NCBI RefSeq assembly: GCF_030163795.1
Contig: NZ_JASJOF010000001.1
Span: forward strand, 1-64,000
DNA: 64,000 nucleotides
Direction: 5' to 3'
Source: Roseicyclus marinus
Lineage (GTDB): Bacteria > Pseudomonadota > Alphaproteobacteria > Rhodobacterales > Rhodobacteraceae
This document shows positions 38,503-45,520 of the stretch, in pieces; the stretch's first letter is position 1; each line of letters opens with the position of its first letter. The position numbers and the translations under genes are program-made. Under the pieces are notes generated by a model. The model saw nothing but the letters and a program-made list of their open reading frames with translations, had not been told where the DNA came from and did not search any database.

Positions 38503-39156
38503 ATGCGGTTCGATCCTGCTCTGGTGCTGGATGTCCTCAGCGCGCTGGCGCTGCTGGCGCTCCTGTCCTTGGCGTATGGGCATCTGCGGCCGCGCTGGCG
38601 CGCTTCGTGGCTTGCCCCCGTAGGGATGGGCCTCGCCTTCGGTCTTGTCGCGGCGCTGATGATGACGGCGCCGCTGGGGTCTGTCGCGGGTTTGATCGTC
38701 GATTTGCGCGCGGTGCCCGTCGCGCTGGCCGGGGCGTATTTCGGCTGGCGTGGCCTTGCGGGGTGTCTGGCCGTGGCGTTGGTCATGCGCTGGCAGATTG
38801 GCGGTATCGGGCTGATCCCCGATGTGGTGGGTCTTGGGCTGGCGGGGGGCGCCGGGCTGGTTTGGGGCCGGCTCACTCGGGCCGACCGCAGGCGCGGCTT
38901 GCGCGCCCATCTTTCGCTGGCCCTGCTGATGTCGGGCAACCTTGCCTCCGCGGTGCTGCTGCCCACGCCGCTGACGGGCTGGATGCTGACCCGCGCGGCG
39001 CCCGTGCTATTGGGCGTCTACCTCGTCGCTGTGCCGCTGCTGGCCACCCTGCTGGAGGGGCGGCAAGCACGGCCGCCCCCTGCCGGGCTTGGTTGCAATG
39101 GGCGCGCCGCAAGGTCATATAGACCGCGAGAGCGACCATATGGGGCGGCCAGATGA
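38503..39156 (+). CDS. Orphan 5TMR-LYT-type membrane sensor domain protein
   Basis: A 217-residue membrane protein with about five or six segments. The block [24 protein letters not shown] followed by [22 protein letters not shown] is the hallmark of the LytS/YhcK-type five-TM receptor domain. In other bacteria this domain precedes a histidine-kinase or GGDEF output; here the protein ends after the membrane part with a short basic tail ([21 protein letters not shown]). It overlaps accA by 4 bp (ATGA), and a CtrA-like site lies upstream. Confidence 0.7.
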   Translation: MRFDPALVLDVLSALALLALLSLAYGHLRPRWRASWLAPVGMGLAFGLVAALMMTAPLGSVAGLIVDLRAVPVALAGAYFGWRGLAGCLAVALVMRWQIGGIGLIPDVVGLGLAGGAGLVWGRLTRADRRRGLRAHLSLALLMSGNLASAVLLPTPLTGWMLTRAAPVLLGVYLVAVPLLATLLEGRQARPPPAGLGCNGRAARSYRPRERPYGAAR

Positions 39157-40115
39157 CGACCTATCTCGATTTCGAGAAACCGCTTGCCGAGATCGAGGGC
39201 AAGGCCGAGGAATTGCGCGCGCTGGCGCGGCGCAACGCGGAAATGGACGTGGAGGCCGAGGCCGCCGCTCTGGACCGCAAGGCCGCCGACATGCTGCGCG
39301 ATCTCTACAAGGATCTGTCGCCTTGGCGGAAATGCCAGGTCGCGCGCCACCCCGACCGCCCGCATTGCCGCGATTACATCCGCGCGCTGTTCACCGAATA
39401 CACGCCGCTGGCCGGCGACCGGAATTTCGCCGATGACCATGCCGTCATGGGTGGCCTTGCCCGGTTCCGGGACAAGGCGGTCATGGTGATCGGTCATGAA
39501 AAGGGCCATGACACCAAGACCCGGATCGAGCGGAATTTCGGCATGGCCCGCCCCGAGGGCTACCGCAAGGCCGTGCGTCTGATGGAGATGGCCGACCGGT
39601 TCGGCCTGCCCGTCGTGACGCTGGTCGACACGCCCGGCGCCTATCCCGGCAAGGGCGCCGAGGAGCGCGGCCAATCCGAGGCGATCGCGCGCTCGACCGA
39701 GGCCTGCCTGACCATCGGTGTGCCGCTTGTGTCGGTCATCATCGGCGAGGGCGGATCGGGCGGCGCCGTGGCCTTTGCCACCGCGGACCGCCTCGCGATG
39801 CTGGAACATTCGGTCTATTCCGTGATCTCGCCCGAAGGGTGCGCCTCGATCCTGTGGAAGGATGCCGAGAAGATGCGCGAAGCGGCCGAGGCCTTGCGTC
39901 TGACCGCGCAGGACCTGTTGAAACTGGGCGTCTGCGACCGCGTGATCCCCGAGCCGATGGGCGGCGCGCAGCGTGATCCTACCGCGACCGTGGCCGCCGT
40001 GGGCGATGCCATCGCGGCCATGTTGGGCGAGATCGGCACACCCGGACGCGCGGCCCTGATCAAGGCGCGGCGGCGCAAATACCTCGACATGGGGTCGAAG
40101 GGTCTGGCCGCGTGA
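39153..40115 (+). CDS. accA: Acetyl-CoA carboxylase carboxyltransferase subunit alpha
   Basis: A 320-residue AccA, part of the carboxyltransferase making malonyl-CoA. Diagnostic text: [77 protein letters not shown] and [18 protein letters not shown]. Start and stop overlap the neighbours, (ATGA upstream, GTGA downstream), suggesting one operon with the 5TMR-LYT and CIA30 genes. Confidence 0.96.
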   Translation: MTTYLDFEKPLAEIEGKAEELRALARRNAEMDVEAEAAALDRKAADMLRDLYKDLSPWRKCQVARHPDRPHCRDYIRALFTEYTPLAGDRNFADDHAVMGGLARFRDKAVMVIGHEKGHDTKTRIERNFGMARPEGYRKAVRLMEMADRFGLPVVTLVDTPGAYPGKGAEERGQSEAIARSTEACLTIGVPLVSVIIGEGGSGGAVAFATADRLAMLEHSVYSVISPEGCASILWKDAEKMREAAEALRLTAQDLLKLGVCDRVIPEPMGGAQRDPTATVAAVGDAIAAMLGEIGTPGRAALIKARRRKYLDMGSKGLAA

Positions 40116-40660
40116 TCACCCGCCGCGCGGTGATCGCCGCAGCGGCTTGCCTGCTGGTGAGGCCTGTTGCCGCGCAAGGGGGGCGTTCTCTCATGGCCCA
40201 AGACCTGATCCCGGCCGATGCTTTCGACTGGACCTATCTTGCCGATACGGTGATGGGCGGCGTGTCGCGGGGCGAGGCGCGGCTGGATGCGGGCGCGCTG
40301 CGCCTGACCGGCACCGTTTCGACCGCAAATCGCGGCGGTTTCATCCAGGCGCGCACGGCGCTCCCCGATGGCTTGCCCGAGGCCGCGACCGGCCTGCGCC
40401 TGCGGGTGCGCGGCAATGGCGGGCGCTATTTCATCCATCTGCGGACGACCCGCACGGCCCTGCCCTGGCAGTATTACCAGCAGGGTTTCGAGACCGGGCG
40501 GGATTGGGCCGAGGTCACGCTGCCGCTTGCGGATTTCACACCTTCCGGGCGGATGATGGCCGGATCGCCGCGGCCCGGCGATGTGCGATCCTTGGGGCTT
40601 GTCGCCTATGGGCGCGACCACGAGGCGGATGTGTCGCTTTCGGCCTTTGGCGCGGTCTGA
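40112..40660 (+). CDS. CIA30 family protein
   Basis: A 182-residue protein of the CIA30 (complex I intermediate-associated protein 30) fold. The N-terminus [21 protein letters not shown] looks like a signal peptide. The domain includes [51 protein letters not shown] and the [11 protein letters not shown] block, all typical. Bacterial function is unknown; the export signal argues for a periplasmic role. Start is GTG 40112, overlapping the accA stop. Confidence 0.82.
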   Translation: MITRRAVIAAAACLLVRPVAAQGGRSLMAQDLIPADAFDWTYLADTVMGGVSRGEARLDAGALRLTGTVSTANRGGFIQARTALPDGLPEAATGLRLRVRGNGGRYFIHLRTTRTALPWQYYQQGFETGRDWAEVTLPLADFTPSGRMMAGSPRPGDVRSLGLVAYGRDHEADVSLSAFGAV

Positions 40661-40695
40661 GGCCCGGTTTCGCCGCGCCTTGCGCGTCGACCAGG

Positions 40696-40783
40696 GCGAG
40701 GGGGCGCGGCCCCCTCGCACTCCCCCGCGAAGGGGGCTGTCTGCCCCCTTCGAACCCCCGAGAGTTTTTCGGCCAAGATGAAG
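40696..40783 (+). repeat. Composite intergenic repeat (two GC hairpins plus TTTTTCGG tail)
   Basis: Hairpin one: GCGAGGGGGC (40696-40705) with GCCCCCTCGC (40709-40718). Hairpin two: CGAAGGGGGC (40728-40737) with GCCCCCTTCG (40743-40752), TGTCT loop. Then CCCCCGAGA and GTTTTTCGGCCAAGATGAAG (40764-40783). The tail is identical over 20 bp to the copy at 62435. It fills the gap between two convergent genes. Confidence 0.75.
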
Positions 40784-40784
40784 G

Positions 40785-41561
40785 TCAGAGCGCGGCGAAG
40801 CGCTGTGTGAGCCGCGCGGTCTCATCCGAGAGGCCGAAGGGCGGGTTCACCACGAAAAGACCCGAGCCCGTCATGCCGTGGCCGGGGCGGGCGGGCGGAA
40901 AGCGGACCTCGTGCGAGAGCGCCTCGGGAAAGCTGACGCGCAGGCTGCGCACCATTGCGATCTGCAGACCGGAGGTGAGGATCGGGTACCAGAGCATGAT
41001 CACGCCCACGTTCCATTTCCGGTGCAGCTTGGCGATCAGGTCGGGGATGCGGTCGTAATCGGTTTTCACCTCGTAGCTTGGGTCGATCAACAGGAAGCCC
41101 CGGCGCGGGTCGGGCGGGGTGCGCGAGAGGACCATGGCGGTCCCGTCTTCTTGCACGATCTGGGTGTAGCGCTCTGGCATGGCGGCGCGCAGGGCGGCGT
41201 TTTCGGCCGGGTGCAGTTCGGCCAGCGTCATGCTGTCGAAGGGGCGCAAGAGCGCTGCGGCGATCAGGGGCGAGCCCGGATAGGCGGTGTCGCCATGGGC
41301 CTGCCGGACGATGGCCCGCGCGCGCGTGTAGGGATGATCGGGGCCGAACCACGTCTTTGCCCGCGCGATGCCCTGCGCCGCCTCGCCCGTCTTCAGCGCC
41401 TCGGCGCTGTCGAGATGGTACAGGCCCCGGCCCGCATGGGTTTCGAAATAGCTGAGTGGCTTGTCCTTTTGGACCATCCGGTCCAGCGCACTGGCCAGCG
41501 CCGCGTGCTTGTGGACATCGGCAAGGTTCCCGGCGTGATAGGCGTGTTGATAGGACAGCAT
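40785..41561 (-). CDS. rlmJ: 23S rRNA (adenine(2030)-N(6))-methyltransferase RlmJ
   Basis: A 258-residue RlmJ. Typical text: MLSYQHAYHAGNLADVHKHA, LSYFETHAGRGLYHL (SAM-binding), YPGSPLIAAALLRPFDSM, LAELHPAENAALR, FLLIDPSYEVKTDY (DPSY catalytic motif) and FVVNPPFGL. It methylates A2030 of 23S rRNA. It starts 2 bp after the FMN-binding protein gene. Confidence 0.94.
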   Translation of the reverse strand: MLSYQHAYHAGNLADVHKHAALASALDRMVQKDKPLSYFETHAGRGLYHLDSAEALKTGEAAQGIARAKTWFGPDHPYTRARAIVRQAHGDTAYPGSPLIAAALLRPFDSMTLAELHPAENAALRAAMPERYTQIVQEDGTAMVLSRTPPDPRRGFLLIDPSYEVKTDYDRIPDLIAKLHRKWNVGVIMLWYPILTSGLQIAMVRSLRVSFPEALSHEVRFPPARPGHGMTGSGLFVVNPPFGLSDETARLTQRFAAL

Positions 41562-41562
41562 C

Positions 41563-42162
41563 CTACCACATCCGCTTCGGGGCTTCGTCCGGATAGGTCC
41601 GGTCGTAGGGTTCGGCGTCGAACTCCGGGTCCTGTTCGGCGATGAACTGGCCCGCCGTCGGCAGGCCTGCGCTGTCATCCCGCGTCCAGAGGCCTGCGCG
41701 CATCACCGCCTTGGCGCATTGGAAATAAACCTCGGTCGCGGTGATGACGATCACCACCTTGGGGTGTTTGCCCCGCTGTTCGAAGGTCGTCGTGACCTCC
41801 GGATCGGCGGTCAGGACGGCCCGGCCGTTGACGCGCACCACATTCATCGCGCCGGGCACCATGAACATCAAGGACACGCGCCCGTCGCGCAGGATGTTGC
41901 GCAGGCCATCCAGCCGGTTGTTGCCGCGCCAATCGGGCAACAGCAGCCTGCGGTCATCGGCGATACGCACGACCGGACCGTCATCGCCGCGGGGGCTCGC
42001 ATCCGTCCCCTCGGGTCCGACGGTGGACAGGACACAGAACCGCGCCGTCTCGATCCAGCGCCTGTAGAGCGGCGTCAGGCGATCCGTGACCTTGCTGAGG
42101 GAGGCCGGAACCGGCGCATCGTAAAGCGCCTCGAGCGCGGCGATATCCTCAAGAACGCGCAT
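41563..42162 (-). CDS. Pyridoxamine 5'-phosphate oxidase-like FMN-binding protein
   Basis: A 199-residue split-barrel flavoprotein of the PNPOx-like group (MSMEG_1061-type). The ARFCVLSTVGPEGTDASPRGDDG strand-turn, LLLPDWRGNNRLDGLRNILRDGRVSLMFMVPG block and VNGRAVLTADPEVTTTF are typical. The usual activity is FMN- or F420-linked reduction of small molecules; the substrate is unknown. It overlaps the plsC 3' end by 14 bp and so belongs to the ftsE-ftsX-plsC unit. Confidence 0.85.
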   Translation of the reverse strand: MRVLEDIAALEALYDAPVPASLSKVTDRLTPLYRRWIETARFCVLSTVGPEGTDASPRGDDGPVVRIADDRRLLLPDWRGNNRLDGLRNILRDGRVSLMFMVPGAMNVVRVNGRAVLTADPEVTTTFEQRGKHPKVVIVITATEVYFQCAKAVMRAGLWTRDDSAGLPTAGQFIAEQDPEFDAEPYDRTYPDEAPKRMW

Positions 42163-42874
42163 GGAACCCCGCCTCCGCCATCAGCCGGTCCGAGGCGGTT
42201 TCCACCTCGGTCTCGAGCCGTGCCATGAAGCTTTCGCGGTCAAGACCCGGCGGGATCGGCGGCAGAAATTCCACCACGGCCAGCCCCGGTTTGCGCAAGA
42301 TGCCATGGCGCGGCCAGAAGACGCCGACATTGGTGGCGACCGGCACGCAGGGCTGGCCCAGTTGTTCGTAGAGGGCGAAGGTGCCAACCTTGTAGGGGGC
42401 CTTGACCCCCGGCGCGACACGGGTGCCCTGCGAATAGATGATCAGCTGGCCGCCCTGTTGCTTGCCGGATTTCACGTCGGCCAGCATCTTGGCGATGGCG
42501 GCCCCGCGCTTGCCCCGGTTGACCGGCACGGAGCCAATCCGGAGCGCGTATTGGCCTAGAAGGGGCGCGAACATCAATTCGCGCTTCATGATGAATTTGC
42601 CGCGCGGGACGGCGTTGTAGATCATCATGATGTCGAGAAAGCTCTGGTGCTTGGCGGCGATCATCACCTCGCCCGTGGGGGGGGTGCCGCGCACCTCGGT
42701 CCGAAGGCCCGTCATCCAGCCGAGTGTCCGGAACACGTAGCGGCTGTAGGCATGGCAGGCGCCATGCGCGCCGGCGGGCGAGATCAGCGCCCAGGGGAAA
42801 AAGACAATCGCATAGACCAGCATCGCGACATACATCTGCACGATGAAGACCAGCGAACGAAGCCATTGGATCAT
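42149..42874 (-). CDS. plsC: 1-Acyl-sn-glycerol-3-phosphate acyltransferase
   Basis: A 241-residue PlsC making phosphatidic acid. An N-terminal membrane helix (LVFIVQMYVAMLVYAIVFFPWAL) precedes the catalytic HX4D motif KHQSFLDIMMIY; PVNRGKRGAAIAKML, LIIYSQGTRVAPG (FPEGTR-like) and VPVATNVGVFWPRHG are present. GGGAGGT is 5 bases before ATG 42874. The start overlaps the ftsX stop (ATGA). Confidence 0.92.
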   Translation of the reverse strand: MIQWLRSLVFIVQMYVAMLVYAIVFFPWALISPAGAHGACHAYSRYVFRTLGWMTGLRTEVRGTPPTGEVMIAAKHQSFLDIMMIYNAVPRGKFIMKRELMFAPLLGQYALRIGSVPVNRGKRGAAIAKMLADVKSGKQQGGQLIIYSQGTRVAPGVKAPYKVGTFALYEQLGQPCVPVATNVGVFWPRHGILRKPGLAVVEFLPPIPPGLDRESFMARLETEVETASDRLMAEAGFHARS

Positions 42875-43773
42875 CTGAGACCTCCCAGCGTGCGAAACGC
42901 GGCGATGCGGGTCGCCCAGAACGCGGTGACACCCGCCAGAAGCGGGATAACAAGCGGCAAGAGCCAACCCGCGCCCTGAAAGCCGAGCCCGGTGAGAAAT
43001 CCGCCCTCCTCGGCCGCGCGCGGCAACAGCGCAACCGCGAGCATCCCGATCGCAGCGCCCGCCGCCGCCCCGGTGATCGCGCGGCGGGTGAACCGGCGCA
43101 CGAAGGCGCGGGCGATATAGACATCGCGCGCCCCCACCAGACGCATGACGCGGATCACCTGCTGGTTGGAGGCCAGCGCCGCCTGTGCCGCCAGCGTGAT
43201 CATCGCTGCCGTCGAGGCAAGGATCAGCGCCATCGACAGCCAGCCCAGCAGGCGCAGGCGATCTGCCGCCGCAACCAGCGGACGCCGCCACCGGGTGTGA
43301 TCGTCAAGCACGGCACCGGGCGCCTCGGCCGCAAGCCTTTGGCGCAGGCCGGTGGCGTCGTAACCCTCGGGTGTCTCGATGATCTCGATGAGGCGCGGCA
43401 CGGGCAGGTCGGCCACCGGCAGGTCGGGGCCGAACCACGGTTCCAGCAGCGCGCGCTGTTCGTCGTCCGACAGGGCGCGGGCGCTGTCGACGCCGGGGGT
43501 CTGTTCCAGCACGGTCAGCACGGCCCATGTCTGCGCCTCCATCTCGGCGGCGGGGGCCGACAGACGGATGGTCGAGCTTTGGGCCAGCGCCGCCGACCAG
43601 CGGTCGGCCAGCCGCCCCGACGCAAGCGACAGGGCAAGGGCAAAGACCGCGAGAAAGGCCATCGCCCCGGAGACCGCAACGGTCAGCTTCGCGGCCTGCC
43701 CGCTGCGCGGCACGACGCGGTCGGCCTTCGTTTCGCCGCGCAAGAGGTCGAGGGTATCGCTCACAAAGCTCAC
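42871..43773 (-). CDS. ftsX: Cell division protein FtsX (ABC permease)
   Basis: A 300-residue FtsX-like permease partner of FtsE. An N-terminal membrane helix (LTVAVSGAMAFLAVFALALSLA), a large periplasmic loop (to ~170) and three more helices (LGWLSMALILASTAAMITLAA, AITGAAAGAAIGMLAVALL, GAGWLLPLVIPLLAGVTAFWA) match the family. FtsEX activates septal murein hydrolases. It overlaps ftsE by 4 bp and is convergent with nothing nearby. Confidence 0.9.
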   Translation of the reverse strand: MSFVSDTLDLLRGETKADRVVPRSGQAAKLTVAVSGAMAFLAVFALALSLASGRLADRWSAALAQSSTIRLSAPAAEMEAQTWAVLTVLEQTPGVDSARALSDDEQRALLEPWFGPDLPVADLPVPRLIEIIETPEGYDATGLRQRLAAEAPGAVLDDHTRWRRPLVAAADRLRLLGWLSMALILASTAAMITLAAQAALASNQQVIRVMRLVGARDVYIARAFVRRFTRRAITGAAAGAAIGMLAVALLPRAAEEGGFLTGLGFQGAGWLLPLVIPLLAGVTAFWATRIAAFRTLGGLR

Positions 43774-44447
43774 AGGTCGGCCCCCGCAGCACTGATGCGC
43801 CCGCCCGCCAGCCGCAGGACGCGGGCCTGAACCTGCGCCTTGGCGGCGCGGATCAGCGCCATGTCATGGGTGGCGATCAGCACGGTCTTGCCCATCTTGT
43901 TCAATTCACACAGCAATTGCAGCAGGCGCAGCGACATGTCCCAATCCACGTTCCCCGTCGGCTCGTCCGCAAGGATCAGGTCGGGGTCCATGATGATGGC
44001 GCGGGCCAGCGCCGCCCGCTGACGTTCGCCGCCCGACAGTTCCGGCGGTCTTGCATGGGCGCGCGCCGACAGGCCGACCCATGCGATCAGCTCGTCGAGA
44101 TTGGCATCCTGTGCCGGGCCATCGCGGCCCGAGACGATCAGCGGCAGCGCGATATTCTCACGGATGGGCAGGTGGTCGAGGAATTCGCAATCCTGATGCA
44201 CCACGCCGATGCGCTGTCGGGTTTTGGCGACGCGGTCGCGGTCCAGCGTGCCCGCATCCTGCCCGAAGATCGTGACCGCGCCCGAGGTCGCCACCAATTC
44301 CCCGTAGCACAGCTTGAGAAAGGTGGTCTTGCCCGCGCCCGAGGGTCCGGTCAGGAAATGGAAGGATCCCGGCGCCAGACGCAGGCTGATCGCGGACAGG
44401 ATCGGGTCCGCTCCGTAGCCGAAGGCTGCGTCCTGCATGTCGATCAC
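43770..44447 (-). CDS. ftsE: Cell division ATP-binding protein FtsE
   Basis: A 225-residue ABC ATPase. Walker A GPSGAGKTTFLKLCYG, signature PELSGGERQRAALARAII, Walker B LILADEPTGNVDW, and the switch His in VLIATHDMALIRAA. Start is GTG 44447, with GAAGAGG 8 bases upstream; TTG 44468 is an alternative. Substitution of the usual GLI by similar residues is unremarkable. With ftsX, plsC, the FMN protein and rlmJ it forms one minus-strand unit. Confidence 0.93.
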   Translation of the reverse strand: MIDMQDAAFGYGADPILSAISLRLAPGSFHFLTGPSGAGKTTFLKLCYGELVATSGAVTIFGQDAGTLDRDRVAKTRQRIGVVHQDCEFLDHLPIRENIALPLIVSGRDGPAQDANLDELIAWVGLSARAHARPPELSGGERQRAALARAIIMDPDLILADEPTGNVDWDMSLRLLQLLCELNKMGKTVLIATHDMALIRAAKAQVQARVLRLAGGRISAAGADL

Positions 44448-44632
44448 GGGTGGCACCTCTTCAAGCAACCGGACGCCCTGTCTTGCAACGGATGGGGGCC
44501 GGTTGCAATCGGGCCGGTTGAAACCCTTGGAAAGGCCCGATGCGATTGCTACAACATCTGTGATGTATGCATGATGGCCGGGCCCTATCTTGGGCCGGTC
44601 GTGCCGGTTTCGGGGAATGTGACGGTAGACGG

Positions 44633-45514
44633 ATGCGGCTGACCTGTCCCAATTGCAGCGCCCGCTACGAGGTCGCCGACAGCTTGATCCCGTCCGAGGG
44701 GCGGGACGTGCAATGTTCCAATTGTGCGACCACCTGGTTCCAGCCGGGCCGCCGCAGCGATGCGGATCTTAGTCTGACGCCGCCGCCCCCCGCAGACCCG
44801 CAGGAGGCGGTGCAAACCCAACCCGCCGAAAGCCCGAGCGACGGCGCAAGCGACGCCCCGGTGACCGAAGCATCCGATCCCCCAACACCCGCGTCGGAAC
44901 CGGAACCGGAACCCGAACCCGAACCGGAGCCTGAGCCCGAGCCGGTGCCCGTGCGGCCGCGGCGGCCTACGCTCGACCCCGAATTGCGCAGCATCCTCGC
45001 GGAAGAGGCCGCGCGCGAGGCGCGCCTGCGCCGTGCCGAGGCCGAGAATGTGGAAACGCAGGCAGAGATGCCCCTTCCACAAGAGCCCGAGGACAGCCAC
45101 CGCGCCCGCCGCCGCGCCGAGCTGGAGACCGCGCCGGATGCCTTCGACATGGCATCGGGTGTCGCGGCGGCGGCGGCGTCCTCGCCTTCGGGGCGCGATC
45201 TTTTCCCGGATATCGAGGAAATCAATTCCACCCTCCGCGACACCGGTGACCGGTCGAGCGACGAGGCAGATGCCAGCGACATCGACACGCTCGACACGCT
45301 GCCGCGCCGCCGCCGCGGCACCCGGATCGGTTTTCTCGTGGCTCTGGCGCTCGCGGCCGGGGCGAGTGCTGCCTATGTCCATGCCGATCGTCTTGCGAAC
45401 AGCGTTCCGGCGCTGGCCCCGGTGCTGGCTGGCTATGTCACGGCGGTCGATGGCGCGCGGTTCTGGCTCGATGATCTGGCGCAGGACCTTGCCGGTGTTG
45501 GGCCTGAGGGCTGA
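44633..45514 (+). CDS. Zinc-ribbon (MJ0042-type) membrane-anchored protein
   Basis: A 293-residue protein with an N-terminal zinc ribbon, MRLTCPNCSARYEVADSLIP (Cys5, Cys8) and VQCSNCATTWFQPG (Cys28, Cys31). A long acidic/Pro low-complexity part follows, with eight or so consecutive Glu-Pro pairs at ~100-117. A single membrane segment (IGFLVALALAAGASAAYVH) comes near the C-terminus with a short periplasmic tail. Family members are alphaproteobacterial, of unknown function. It diverges from ftsE (about 186 bp). Confidence 0.85.
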   Translation: MRLTCPNCSARYEVADSLIPSEGRDVQCSNCATTWFQPGRRSDADLSLTPPPPADPQEAVQTQPAESPSDGASDAPVTEASDPPTPASEPEPEPEPEPEPEPEPVPVRPRRPTLDPELRSILAEEAAREARLRRAEAENVETQAEMPLPQEPEDSHRARRRAELETAPDAFDMASGVAAAAASSPSGRDLFPDIEEINSTLRDTGDRSSDEADASDIDTLDTLPRRRRGTRIGFLVALALAAGASAAYVHADRLANSVPALAPVLAGYVTAVDGARFWLDDLAQDLAGVGPEG

Positions 45515-45520
45515 TCCGCC

